64,000 nt of DNA from an uncultured Flavobacteriaceae bacterium (GTDB lineage Bacteria; Bacteroidota; Bacteroidia; Flavobacteriales; Flavobacteriaceae). The stretch is taken from contig CANLWG010000004.1 in assembly GCA_947494715.1 (NCBI GenBank), positions 186,001 to 250,000 on the forward strand, given 5' to 3'. A program made the translations under genes and the position numbers. Of this stretch, positions 10,036-19,389 are shown in pieces; position 1 is the stretch's first letter, and each line of letters begins with the position of its first letter. The notes beneath the pieces were generated by a model. It saw only the letters and a program-made list of their open reading frames with translations. It made no database searches and was not told where the DNA came from.

Positions 10036-11550
10036 TTAAAAGTTTGCCCAGAACTTATCCTCCCACTGCAGTCCCTTTTTTCTATGTGTTATTAAGCGCT
10101 GTCTCAAATCTTCCAATGTCCTGGCATAGCCACTTTCTTTGCTGAGGTCTGTGGTTTCATAAGGATCGTTTTGAATATCGAACAATTGGGTATAACGCCT
10201 GCCCTGCACCACGTATTCTATCAACTTAAAACGTTCGTTGCGTAAAGCTCTTTGGGTATGGGTATACCCAAAATAAAGTTCTTTTCTTACCGATAGGGTA
10301 GAGGAATCCTGTATCGATTTTGCCAAGCTTTTCCCTTTGACAGAATTAGGAATTTCCGTTCCTGTAAGTTCACAGATTGTTGGGAAAATATCAAAAGTAT
10401 AGCATAGGGTCTTTCGTTTTTCATTTTTGGGAATTCCCGGACCTTTGAAAACTAAAGGAACATGTATTCCACTGTCATCATATAGATTTTGTTTTCCAAA
10501 AAGACCTTGGCTACCCATACCTAACCCACTATCCGAAGCAAAAATAATAATGGTGTTATCCCTCATACCTTTCCGTTCCAATGTTCGCAATACCTTTCCA
10601 ATTTGGTCATCCATATGGGTAATTATGGCATAATAGTCCGCCAGCTGTTTTTTAGTATCAAGTTCCGTTCTGGGGTAGGGTGCCAATTTCTCATCCCGAA
10701 TATAAAGGTCTCCATTATCGAACGGATGCATGGTTCTGAAATTTACAGGGAGCTTTATCTCCTCTATGGGATACATTTCATGATATTTAACCGGAGCGTT
10801 ACGGGTATCGTGTGGTGCGTGAAACGGGAGATATAGTAAAAAAGGGTCTTTTTTATCATATCCCTCCAAGAAATCCATGGCCGCCTTGGCAAAAATTTCA
10901 CTGGAATGTGGCCCGATATGATGCAAATTCTCATCGGGATTTAACTTTATGTCGTGTCCTTTTCCTTCAACAAAATACAAATGCTCCCTATCATAGGCTC
11001 CATCCTCTCTAAAGTCCTGATAGGGCATTCTAAAATGGGGCACATAATATCCGTTGGAAAGTCCGTATAGTTTGGCACCTTCTCTAAAACCCCGCATAGA
11101 TGCTTCCGGACCATTATGGGATTTTCCGGTTATGAATGTGAAATAACCTGCATTCCCTAGAACAGTGGGAAATGAAACCATACTTGCCGGGAAGTAATGC
11201 CCGTTGCCATCAGGTAGATCAAATACTCCTCTCCCTGTCAATAGTTGCGCACGACTTGGAGCACAGACAGCACCAGAATTGGCTCTTTGGATATAGGCAT
11301 TGGTAAAAGTGGTACCGTCGTTGATCAGGGCATCGATGTTAGGGGTTTTTACTTGACCGTTACCCAAAGCCCCAATGGCGTCATAGCGATGATCGTCCGT
11401 AAAAATTATAAGAATGTTGGGTTTCTCCCTGTTGTTCGGTTGAAACGCTTGTATATTCTGGGAAAAAGCCAAACAAAACAGAAAACCATAAAAACGATAC
11501 CATGAGCCTATTTTGTTCTTCAAACCAAATTCCCGTAAAGTTTTCATCAT
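10036..11550 (-). CDS. Sulfatase C, formylglycine-dependent (S1 family)
   Basis: A 504-residue type I sulfatase with C-A-P-S-R at residues 96-100 (Cys96 as expected formylglycine), metal-binding TDDH at 51-54, and GKSHNG in place of the common GKWHLG. A signal peptide follows a slightly long N-terminus, with cleavage likely near Ala35; the ATG pair at the start leaves one residue of doubt. The start codon overlaps the FucP stop by 4 bp (ATGA), so the two are translationally coupled. The placement between permease and GH28, in an operon with two GH29 enzymes, suggests it desulfates an L-galactosyl or L-fucosyl residue before cleavage, but this is inferred only from order. Confidence 0.92.
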   Translation of the reverse strand: MMKTLREFGLKNKIGSWYRFYGFLFCLAFSQNIQAFQPNNREKPNILIIFTDDHRYDAIGALGNGQVKTPNIDALINDGTTFTNAYIQRANSGAVCAPSRAQLLTGRGVFDLPDGNGHYFPASMVSFPTVLGNAGYFTFITGKSHNGPEASMRGFREGAKLYGLSNGYYVPHFRMPYQDFREDGAYDREHLYFVEGKGHDIKLNPDENLHHIGPHSSEIFAKAAMDFLEGYDKKDPFLLYLPFHAPHDTRNAPVKYHEMYPIEEIKLPVNFRTMHPFDNGDLYIRDEKLAPYPRTELDTKKQLADYYAIITHMDDQIGKVLRTLERKGMRDNTIIIFASDSGLGMGSQGLFGKQNLYDDSGIHVPLVFKGPGIPKNEKRKTLCYTFDIFPTICELTGTEIPNSVKGKSLAKSIQDSSTLSVRKELYFGYTHTQRALRNERFKLIEYVVQGRRYTQLFDIQNDPYETTDLSKESGYARTLEDLRQRLITHRKKGLQWEDKFWANF

Positions 11551-12872
11551 CTTTCTTGATGGTAGATTTTATAGGTCCTGTGGCCGTAGATGGCTACTAC
11601 TAAAAGGCATAACAACGAAAGCACAAAAGAAAAACGCATTTCAGTTACCCCAAGAAAAGTAACGTCTTCATAACCAAATCCCCCGAAGTCGAGCATATAT
11701 CCTTGCAAATAGGGTAACAAGGCTCCACCAACAATGGCCATGACCAAAAACGCCGCTCCAAACTTGGCATCTTCACCTTGACCTTCCAGGGCAATCCCAT
11801 AGATTGTGGGAAACATGATGGACATAAATAGGGACGTGGCTACCAAAGAGTAAATCCCCAACATACCGGGCAGAAAAATAGCGCCAATTAATGTGAGCAT
11901 TCCGCCCATACCAAACCACATCAGCAATTTTCCAGAGTCTATTTTGCTCATTAAGGCCGTGCCTATGGTTCTACCTGTTAGAAAAACTACATATCCGGCC
12001 AATCCGTACCAAACTGCGGATTTCGCATCTATACCTAGGGTTTCCGCATACTGGTAAACGAAGGTCCAGCACATGATCTGCGCACCTACGTAAAAAGCTT
12101 GGGCAATGACACCAAAAGCAAATTTAGGTTGTTTCCATAACCTTTTTACAGAATCTATAAAGTTAACCTTAGTTTCCTGATGCTTGTTCTGCGGCATTTT
12201 AATCACACTAATCAGGACAAAGAAGAGGGCGACCACAATACCTAAAATGACATAGGGATTTCGAATAATTTCAAGGTCGGAAGTTCTAATGACCGCTTTT
12301 GCACTTTCCGATAGGGTGTCAAAAATCGGGGTTCCATCGGCATTGGTATCATCGGACTGCAGGGCACCTAATACAAAATTTTGTGCGATAAGCAAACCTG
12401 TGATCGACCCAACAGGGTTAAACATTTGAGCAAAGTTTAAACGTTGGGTCGCCGTTTCCTCGGCACCCATGGATAGAATGTAGGGGTTTGAGGTCGTTTC
12501 CAAAAAGGCCAATCCAAAAGTCAGGATATACAGGGCCGCTAAAAAGAAGCCATAACTTTCCTTTGCCGCAGCGGGATAAAACAAAAGGGCACCGACTGCG
12601 TATAGGACCAAGCCCAATAAAACTCCTTTTTTATAGGAAAAACGATTTACAAATAAGGCTGCGGGAATGGCCATGGTGAAATAACCACCATAAAATGCCA
12701 ACTGTACCAAAGATGCCTGCGTATTGCTCAGTTCCAATACCTTTTGGAATCCCCGGACCATAGGATTGGTCATGTCATTGGCCAAACCCCATAAGGCGAA
12801 CAGGGAGGTAATTAAAATAAAGGGAACGAGTACCGATTTTGATACTACAGGTATTTTTTTGGTCGTATTCAT
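11547..12872 (-). CDS. fucP: FucP-type sugar:H+ symporter
   Basis: A 441-residue major facilitator of the FHS/FucP family with about 12 hydrophobic segments. It keeps the two family acidic residues: the Asp in LWGLANDM (about residue 33) and the Glu in LAFLETTSNPY (about residue 125), which in E. coli FucP are needed for L-fucose and proton binding. FucP also carries L-galactose and D-arabinose, so it fits either an L-fucose or an L-galactose pathway. It sits downstream of a sugar dehydrogenase and lactonase and overlaps sulfatase C. It would act in the inner membrane to bring released monosaccharide into the cytosol. Confidence 0.88.
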   Translation of the reverse strand: MNTTKKIPVVSKSVLVPFILITSLFALWGLANDMTNPMVRGFQKVLELSNTQASLVQLAFYGGYFTMAIPAALFVNRFSYKKGVLLGLVLYAVGALLFYPAAAKESYGFFLAALYILTFGLAFLETTSNPYILSMGAEETATQRLNFAQMFNPVGSITGLLIAQNFVLGALQSDDTNADGTPIFDTLSESAKAVIRTSDLEIIRNPYVILGIVVALFFVLISVIKMPQNKHQETKVNFIDSVKRLWKQPKFAFGVIAQAFYVGAQIMCWTFVYQYAETLGIDAKSAVWYGLAGYVVFLTGRTIGTALMSKIDSGKLLMWFGMGGMLTLIGAIFLPGMLGIYSLVATSLFMSIMFPTIYGIALEGQGEDAKFGAAFLVMAIVGGALLPYLQGYMLDFGGFGYEDVTFLGVTEMRFSFVLSLLCLLVVAIYGHRTYKIYHQER

Positions 12873-12931
12873 AAGGGGTTGTTTAGTGGTTTTTATGCGA
12901 TAATGTTCATTTGGCTTAAGGCCTTGTTCCT

Positions 12932-13726
12932 TTATTGTTCGGTCAACAATGCCCTATCCAAATGCACATATCCACCATCGACGGTAATGAACTGCCCTGT
13001 GGTATGTGAAGATTTTTCGGAGATGGTAAATAAACAAAGATCCGCAATTTCCTGTGGTGTGGTCATCCGATTTTCCAAGGGAATTTTTTTGACAATGGAC
13101 TTTAACTTCTCTTCACCATTTTCCAATGTTTTTATCCAAGAATCGTAGGCGGGGGTCCAACTCTCCGCAATGATGATGGCATTGGAACGGATACCTTCTT
13201 TGATCAAATCAACGGCCCACTCACGGGTCAATCCCAAAACGCCTCCTTTTGAAGCGGCATAACCGGAAGTGTTTCCCTGTCCTGTCAAAGCTACTTTGGA
13301 ACCTATATTCAGAATATTCCCTTTTGCTTTTTTGATATAGGGAAGGCAGTATTTGGTCATAGCAAAAAAACTGACCAAATTCAGCTTCAAGGAATACATA
13401 AAATCATCAATGGATGCATTCAAACCAGCCCCATCATTAACGCCAATATTATTTATCAGGGCATCAATACGCCCATATTTATCTCCAATTGTTTTTGCGG
13501 CAGTTTCTATTTGTGTCGGATCCGACAAGTCGGTCTTTACAAAAATAGAATCGATACCTCTTTCTTGTAATGCGGCCTCATAATCATAACCACGATCATT
13601 ACGGCAAACGATTACCGGTATGGCACCCTCATCGGCCAAGGCTTGAACTATAGTCTCACCAATACTACCTTTTAGACCGGCTGATCCGGTAACTACTACT
13701 ATCTTATTTTTTAAACCTAAATCCAT
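12932..13726 (-). CDS. SDR L-fucose/L-galactose 1-dehydrogenase
   Basis: A 264-residue short-chain dehydrogenase. The nucleotide-binding motif TGSAGLKGSIG is at residues 14-24, and the catalytic Tyr and Lys are in GYAASKGG near residue 171. The segment AESWTPAYDSWI after the catalytic site resembles the L-fucose dehydrogenases of non-phosphorylative fucose clusters, which oxidise L-fucose and also L-galactose at C1 to the lactone. The gene lies 6 bp after the lactonase, which supports this assignment. The cytosolic product would be L-galactono- or L-fucono-lactone. It could alternatively be a 2-keto-3-deoxy-fuconate dehydrogenase, but the lactonase partner and the downstream enzyme set favour a first-step role. 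Confidence 0.78.
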   Translation of the reverse strand: MDLGLKNKIVVVTGSAGLKGSIGETIVQALADEGAIPVIVCRNDRGYDYEAALQERGIDSIFVKTDLSDPTQIETAAKTIGDKYGRIDALINNIGVNDGAGLNASIDDFMYSLKLNLVSFFAMTKYCLPYIKKAKGNILNIGSKVALTGQGNTSGYAASKGGVLGLTREWAVDLIKEGIRSNAIIIAESWTPAYDSWIKTLENGEEKLKSIVKKIPLENRMTTPQEIADLCLFTISEKSSHTTGQFITVDGGYVHLDRALLTEQ

Positions 13727-13732
13727 CGGTTC

Positions 13733-14563
13733 TTACTTTAAATTATAAAATTGTATTGCATTCAAACCCATAATTGCCGCCTGTTCTGTAAGGCTGAGTT
13801 TGGAAATGAAATCGGTCACTAGTTTTTTGACTTGCCCATATGTACCCGCAACCAGACAGACCGGCCAATCCGAACCATACATAAGTTTAGAGGGTCCAAA
13901 GGCCTCAAGCACTAGATCCATATAAGGAGTTATCTGTTGTGGGATCCACGATTTATAACCTGATTCGGTAATCATTCCCGATAGTTTGCAATACACATTT
14001 TCATGTTTTGCGATCTCAGTCATAAGAACCGACCAACCATCATAAAAGCCATCTTTAATATAAGGCTTGGCAATATGGTCTATTACGAATTTTTGATGTG
14101 GAAATCGTTTTACAAATTCTAAAGCGGCACCAAGCTGGTGTGGAAAAATAAGGATGTCATAGACATAATCGTACTTTTCCAAAAATGAGATTCCCCGCAA
14201 GAAATCGGCTCGTAACAAAAAATTGTGGTCAGGCTCTCCCTGTACAATATGTCGAAAACCTTTGACCTTTCCGTGTTGTTTATACTCCTCTAGTATCCCG
14301 TCGATATTGTTCCCACGTAAGTCGATCCAGCCCACAACACCTTTGATAAACGAATGCTTTTCCGCTAACCACAATAGAAAATTGGTCTCTTCCAACGTCT
14401 GGTCCGCTTGTACGGCCACACAGCCTTCCACACTATTTTCATCATAGGTTTTTTTTAAATCGGAAGGCATAAAATCTTTTCGGATAGCGGACATACTTTC
14501 ATCTATCCACGAATGTTTCACAGGTTCGTACTTCCAAAAATGTTGATGTGCGTCAATAGTCAT
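13733..14563 (-). CDS. Amidohydrolase, L-fucono-/L-galactono-lactonase
   Basis: A 276-residue amidohydrolase_2 (COG3618) protein. The metal-binding HxH occurs at the N-terminus (DAHQHFW), with later His and Asp ligands in IDHIAKP and GSDWPV. This group contains the L-fuconolactonases that open sugar-acid lactones made by fucose or galactose dehydrogenases. No signal peptide, so it is cytosolic. It is packed between the dehydrogenase (6 bp) and GH29-A (1 bp), forming a unit that releases, oxidises and opens the same sugar. L-galactonate is the favoured product because the following oxidoreductases only make sense with a C6 hydroxyl; this part is inference. Confidence 0.82.
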   Translation of the reverse strand: MTIDAHQHFWKYEPVKHSWIDESMSAIRKDFMPSDLKKTYDENSVEGCVAVQADQTLEETNFLLWLAEKHSFIKGVVGWIDLRGNNIDGILEEYKQHGKVKGFRHIVQGEPDHNFLLRADFLRGISFLEKYDYVYDILIFPHQLGAALEFVKRFPHQKFVIDHIAKPYIKDGFYDGWSVLMTEIAKHENVYCKLSGMITESGYKSWIPQQITPYMDLVLEAFGPSKLMYGSDWPVCLVAGTYGQVKKLVTDFISKLSLTEQAAIMGLNAIQFYNLK

Positions 14564-14564
14564 T

Positions 14565-16109
14565 TTATTGGGATATGGTTACTTTGATTACTGTTGCCAA
14601 CTCGTCCAATTGTTTAGAGGGTGCTTTGAGCGATAGCCCTTTTTCATCATCATAGCTCCAAACGATTTTTTCGTCGCTCCCCAAAACGGAAACATTTTCA
14701 ATCGTAGGTATGTCCAAAATATTCTTTTTCGCAAAGGATTTCAGAATAAGTTCCTTATCCGCCTCAACAGATCCTAGAACTATACCATAAATGGTGTAGT
14801 CCTTTGTAGTATAGCGAATGTCCTTGTTGGAATACGTAAGCTTCATAAAGGCCTGATGATTCTCAAAATGACCTTCGGGTTCTTTGGTAGGGCCTTCTCC
14901 AAAAGTATACCAGGCCTCCGTATCGTAAATGGCCTCTCCATATCTTTTGAGCCAATCGCCCATTTTTAATAGGCCTTCCTTTTGATTATCGGGAATGGTA
15001 CCGTCCGATTTTGGGGAAACGTTCAATAACAGCACTCCATTTTTACTTGCAATATCAATGAGCATATGCAATACATCCTTGGCTGGTTTTACGCCAAGGT
15101 TTTCTGTGTAACACCAACTACCGTTGCTAATTGTTGCATCGGTCATCCAGGTTTTTGTTCCTATTTCATTTTTTCTGGCCTGTTCCAAATCTTCTACGCT
15201 CATGCTCAAGGGAAGGTCATGCTGCTTTCGAACCACCACCACCTCCTGCTCTTTATCTTTGGCCTCATTCAGATAATAGGCCGCAAAATCTTTTCGATAT
15301 TCCTGTGGAATATCACCCAAAACGTAATCGAACCAAATGATATCCGGATGATAGTTGTCTACAACCTCCTTGAGCTTACCCAACCAGACTTCCTTATACC
15401 ATTTTTCATGTTCCATATTCCCATACATCAATTGCAAATCAGGGTCGTTGGAGCTTGGAGGTATCCCTTCAAAATAGGGATAATGACTCAACGATTCTTC
15501 TTTCCCTAATTCCGTACTGCGCTGAAGGTTTTTGGCATGGTGAAAAGCGGTTATAAATTTCATGTCCTTACCTTTGATTGCTTTTTCCAACTCACCTGTA
15601 ATATCTCGTTTCGGTCCGGTGTCCATAACATCCCAAGGCGTAATTTTACTGTCCCACATGGCATATCCATCGTGATGCTCCGCTACTGGACCTGCGAATT
15701 TGGCACCGGCATCCTTGAACAGTTGTGCCCATGACTCGGCATCGAATTTTTCGGCCTTGAACATGGGTGCAAAATCATGGTACCCGAATTCCGAAGGGTC
15801 ACCGTATTTTTCTACGTGATGTTTATAGACTTCATGATCCTTAAAGTGCATCCACCGCGGGTACCATTCATTATTGAAAGCCGGTACAGAATACAGACCC
15901 CAATGGAAGTAGATGCCCAATTTGGAATTTTTGAACCATTCGGGAGATTCATCGTGCTTGCCCAAGGAGGCCCAATCTTTGGTATATTCTTCTTTCTCAA
16001 TAAGAAGAGCGTCTTTTAAAGCGGTAGGTTCGGCATCCTTCTTTTCTACGCAGCCCAGCACTCCAATTGCGACCAGGAAGGTAAAAATCTTGATTTTTGA
16101 ACTTTTCAT
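14565..16109 (-). CDS. GH29-A alpha-L-fucosidase-like lipoprotein
   Basis: A 514-residue GH29 enzyme with a lipoprotein signal (GVLGC, Cys20). Family signatures: KLGIYFHWGLYSVPAF at 63-78, EHHDGYAMWDS at 144-154, GPKRDITGEL at 165-174 and the nucleophile-bearing IIWFDY with Asp261. The residue after the nucleophile is Tyr rather than the Gly common in true fucosidases. GH29 enzymes cleave terminal alpha-L-fucose, and some accept alpha-L-galactose, which differs only by a C6 hydroxyl. Genes for an L-galactose-type pathway flank it, so alpha-L-galactosidase activity is worth considering. The acid/base residue cannot be assigned by eye. A gap of 148 bp to the preceding reductase gene could hold an internal promoter. 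Confidence 0.88.
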   Translation of the reverse strand: MKSSKIKIFTFLVAIGVLGCVEKKDAEPTALKDALLIEKEEYTKDWASLGKHDESPEWFKNSKLGIYFHWGLYSVPAFNNEWYPRWMHFKDHEVYKHHVEKYGDPSEFGYHDFAPMFKAEKFDAESWAQLFKDAGAKFAGPVAEHHDGYAMWDSKITPWDVMDTGPKRDITGELEKAIKGKDMKFITAFHHAKNLQRSTELGKEESLSHYPYFEGIPPSSNDPDLQLMYGNMEHEKWYKEVWLGKLKEVVDNYHPDIIWFDYVLGDIPQEYRKDFAAYYLNEAKDKEQEVVVVRKQHDLPLSMSVEDLEQARKNEIGTKTWMTDATISNGSWCYTENLGVKPAKDVLHMLIDIASKNGVLLLNVSPKSDGTIPDNQKEGLLKMGDWLKRYGEAIYDTEAWYTFGEGPTKEPEGHFENHQAFMKLTYSNKDIRYTTKDYTIYGIVLGSVEADKELILKSFAKKNILDIPTIENVSVLGSDEKIVWSYDDEKGLSLKAPSKQLDELATVIKVTISQ

Positions 16110-16257
16110 CTATTTGAATTTATTGTTTTTAATAGGTCATATTGGCCGTCCGTTGGGATTGATATAGGCATTCACTTGGCTCTTTTAAAGTGTTAATCAA
16201 TACTCTGTTTCCTAGTTGAATATATCACTTGGCATCAACTTTCTGCAATGGTATATT

Positions 16258-17697
16258 TTACTTTTTATGGTGCGATGTCAACGCCGCTATCATTCCATTG
16301 GTAATGATATCTTTTAAATTGGTTTCTACCACCTCCTGTAATCCGGAAAATTCAGTGAGATCTTTCCCCCAAAAGGATGTATTCATCAATGTATTTTTGG
16401 TAATTGAAGCGATGTCCCCTGAAGCCCATTGTGCTTTAAAAAAGTCCAGGACTTCGTTGTCATCCTTTAAGGGAATCGATGCTCCGTTTCTTTCCCCTTT
16501 ATAGAAAGCGATTAACGCCGCCAATGAAAACAATAATCTTTTGGGAAGCTCATTTCGTCTGTTGATATATTCCAAAATGGACGGTAGCACCCTTGTTTTA
16601 AATTTAGAAACCGAATTCAACGAAATACTTAGCAATGCGTGCTCCAAATAGGGATTTCTAAATCTATCCAGGACATCATTGGCAAACTGATCCAATTCTT
16701 CCTTGGGTAAATCCAAAGTGGGGCAGATTTCATTGAAAATAGCATCTTTTAGAAAAGCACCTACTGCAGGGTCCTGTAAAGACTCTCGTACTTTATCTAT
16801 TCCATATAAATAGCCCACAGGCACCAACGAGGTATGGGCACCGTTTAATATGCGCACCTTTCGGGTACGGTAAGGTTCCATATTATCCGTAAAGACAACA
16901 TTCAACCCACATTCTTTGGCAGGAAACTCTTGTTGCACGGATTCCGGCGCCTCTATGACCCAAAGATGAAATTGTTCACCTTCAACGATTAGATTATCCT
17001 TATACCCTAGGTCTTGGGTCAGAGTTTCTATTTTATCCCTTGGGTAGCCGGGCACGATGCGATCCACCAAGGTATTGCAAAAGATATTGGCTTCTTCTAT
17101 CCAATCAATGAATTCGTTGCCTAAATCCCAATCATTGGCGTGTTGCAAAGTAATTTTCTTCAAGTTATCCCCATTCCTGTCGATTAGTTCACATGGTATT
17201 ATGATAAGGCCCTTATCCAGATTTCCTTTAAAGATTTGAAACCTTTGGTATAAAAATGCGGCCAGTTTACCTGGGAAACTCTTTTGCGGAGTATCTTCCA
17301 ATCTGTCTGCTTTGGAATACGCTATTCCTGCTTCGGTGGTATTGGAAATGACAAATCGTAAATCGGGATTATCCGCATTGGCCAGGTAATCGGTATAATC
17401 TTCATAAGGATTTATTCCTCTTTGGATACAATCAATAATTTGGTGCTCACTAATTGCTTTTCCGTCTTTAATCCCATTCAAATAAAGAGTATACAGTCCG
17501 TTTTGATCGTTGAGCATTTGGACCATACCTTGTTCTATGGGTTGTACTACCACAACTCCGGCATCAAAATCCGTTTTCCGATTCATTTCATGGATCATCC
17601 AGTCGGCAAATGCCCTAAGAAAGTTTCCTTCTCCAAATTGTAGTATTCTTTCCGTATAGGAGTTTCCGGAAAATGTGCTTCTATTCAATGAATTCAT
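16258..17697 (-). CDS. uxaB: Tagaturonate reductase (UxaB-like)
   Basis: A 479-residue member of the long-chain mannitol dehydrogenase family. The N-terminal block LQFGEGNFLRAFADWMI (about residues 20-36) and the central KVRILNGAHTSLVPVGYLYG are characteristic of UxaB, which reduces D-tagaturonate to D-altronate with NADH. Cytosolic. It is separated by only 11 bp from an altronate dehydratase-like gene, the next step. No uronate isomerase (UxaC) accompanies it, so galacturonate is unlikely to be the source of tagaturonate here. The neighbouring zinc dehydrogenase could supply it from L-galactonate. That connection is inference but each single family call is good. Confidence 0.85.
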   Translation of the reverse strand: MNSLNRSTFSGNSYTERILQFGEGNFLRAFADWMIHEMNRKTDFDAGVVVVQPIEQGMVQMLNDQNGLYTLYLNGIKDGKAISEHQIIDCIQRGINPYEDYTDYLANADNPDLRFVISNTTEAGIAYSKADRLEDTPQKSFPGKLAAFLYQRFQIFKGNLDKGLIIIPCELIDRNGDNLKKITLQHANDWDLGNEFIDWIEEANIFCNTLVDRIVPGYPRDKIETLTQDLGYKDNLIVEGEQFHLWVIEAPESVQQEFPAKECGLNVVFTDNMEPYRTRKVRILNGAHTSLVPVGYLYGIDKVRESLQDPAVGAFLKDAIFNEICPTLDLPKEELDQFANDVLDRFRNPYLEHALLSISLNSVSKFKTRVLPSILEYINRRNELPKRLLFSLAALIAFYKGERNGASIPLKDDNEVLDFFKAQWASGDIASITKNTLMNTSFWGKDLTEFSGLQEVVETNLKDIITNGMIAALTSHHKK

Positions 17698-17708
17698 TTA
17701 CATATTTT

Positions 17709-19361
17709 TTATAAGGAAATTCCTCTTTTCCATGGGATGAAATCCTCTTGACCCAATCGGACCGCGGCCGGAACGGCCTCTCCACTTGCGACCTCAATAA
17801 TATATTCCAAAAGTTCCTCGCCCATACTTTCAATGGTATCTTCACCTGTGATGATGCTTCCCGTGTTAAAGTCGATGATGTCCTTCATACGTTCGCTCAG
17901 GGTATTGTTACTGGATATTTTGATTACCGGGGCTACAGGGTTTCCGGTGGGTGTTCCCAATCCTGTGGTGAAACAGATAACATTGCAACCGGAACCTGCC
18001 AGACCTGTGGTACTTTCAACATCATTCCCGGGCGTGCACAATAAATTAAGCCCTTTTTTTGACACTTTTTCAGTATAATCCAGGACATCGGTTACTGGGG
18101 AGGTACCCCCTTTTTTTGCCGCTCCAGCGGATTTCATGGCATCTGTTATCAATCCGTCTTTAATGTTTCCCGGTGAGGGATTGTTCTTAAAACCAGATCC
18201 CAGGGCGACTGCTTTGGCAGAGTAGGAATCCATTAATTCCGCAAATTTTTTGGCGTTTTCAGACGTTTCACACCGGTTGATAAGCTCCTGTTCCACGCCG
18301 TTGAGCTCTGGAAATTCTGATAATACGGTAGTACCATCCAAAGCAACCAATAAGTCCGATGCATACCCCAATGCCGGGTTCGCCGATATTCCCGAAAAGC
18401 CATCCGAGCCACCACATTCCAACCCCAACACTAGGTGATGTAAAGGAGCAGGCTTTCGTTCCGTCTTATTGGCTTCTATCAACCCTAGAAAAGTCTTTTT
18501 GACCGCTTCTTCAATAAAATGACGTTCACTCTCACTTTTTTGCTGCTCTAGGATATACAAAGGTTTTGAAAAGTTGGGGCTATTTTTTTCTATAGCTTCT
18601 TCCAACAACTTTACTTCTGCATTCTGGCAGCCCAAGCTTAGAACTGTTGCACCGACCACATTGGCATTGGTAATATAGCCCGCCAATAGATTACAAAGTG
18701 TATCGGAGTCCAGACGGAATCCACCGCACCCTCCTTCATGGGTCAAAAACTTAACCCCGTCTACATTCGGGAAAGTACGTGTACGTTTTACATCCTCCGG
18801 GGTCTTCATGATTTCCACGGCTAGCAGATCATCTGTAGTGGCCCCTTTTTTGTATTGATTTATTAGCGTTTCGGTATCCACTATAAAATCTGTTGTGGTA
18901 TGATAGCCGAGAGATTTGGACAAAGAGGATTTTAGTACCTCTACATTTCGGTTCTCACAAAAGACCATAGGAATGACGAGCCAATAATTGGCGGTCCCTA
19001 CACTTCCATCAGCTCTATGGTAACCGTTAAAAGTGCGGTCTTTCCATTTCGAGACATCCGGTGCGTTCCAACTCATCTTTTCTTTGCCCACTGCATATTC
19101 CGAAGAAGCATGTACAACGTTTTCCGTAGTGATGGTCTCTCCTTGGGCAATAGGTTTTATGGCCTTGGCCACCAAAGTACCGTACATGAAAATTTCATCA
19201 CCTACCTGTAGGTCTCTAGTGGCAAATTTGTGCTTTGCCTTGGTTTCACCAACTAGCGGAAAAGTACCGCCAACATGTTCAATAACGGTACCTTTTGGCA
19301 AATCGGCAAGGGCCGCCAATATGTTGTCCTCGGGATGTATCTGTATAAAAGTGTTCGACAT
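17709..19361 (-). CDS. uxaA: Altronate dehydratase family enzyme (UxaA-like)
   Basis: A 550-residue protein with an N-terminal SAF domain (residues 1-90) and a C-terminal galactarate dehydratase/altronate hydrolase domain starting at GYHRADGSVGTANYW. Cysteines in HEGGCGGFR, SLGCQN, LGLECGGSDGFSG and GSGCNVICFTTG may bind the metal. UxaA makes 2-keto-3-deoxy-D-gluconate (KDG) from D-altronate. Members of this family are known to be promiscuous and some act in L-galactose or L-fucose pathways. It is 28 bp downstream of the zinc dehydrogenase and 11 bp upstream of the UxaB-like gene. The product KDG needs a kinase that is not in this window. Confidence 0.85.
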   Translation of the reverse strand: MSNTFIQIHPEDNILAALADLPKGTVIEHVGGTFPLVGETKAKHKFATRDLQVGDEIFMYGTLVAKAIKPIAQGETITTENVVHASSEYAVGKEKMSWNAPDVSKWKDRTFNGYHRADGSVGTANYWLVIPMVFCENRNVEVLKSSLSKSLGYHTTTDFIVDTETLINQYKKGATTDDLLAVEIMKTPEDVKRTRTFPNVDGVKFLTHEGGCGGFRLDSDTLCNLLAGYITNANVVGATVLSLGCQNAEVKLLEEAIEKNSPNFSKPLYILEQQKSESERHFIEEAVKKTFLGLIEANKTERKPAPLHHLVLGLECGGSDGFSGISANPALGYASDLLVALDGTTVLSEFPELNGVEQELINRCETSENAKKFAELMDSYSAKAVALGSGFKNNPSPGNIKDGLITDAMKSAGAAKKGGTSPVTDVLDYTEKVSKKGLNLLCTPGNDVESTTGLAGSGCNVICFTTGLGTPTGNPVAPVIKISSNNTLSERMKDIIDFNTGSIITGEDTIESMGEELLEYIIEVASGEAVPAAVRLGQEDFIPWKRGISL

Positions 19362-19389
19362 AAACTCTAATTCAATAATCTGTTATTTG

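Noticed and set aside
16258-19361. Galacturonate catabolism by UxaB and UxaA
   Set aside because: No uronate isomerase or pectin lyase; the neighbouring LgoD-like enzyme offers a better source of tagaturonate.
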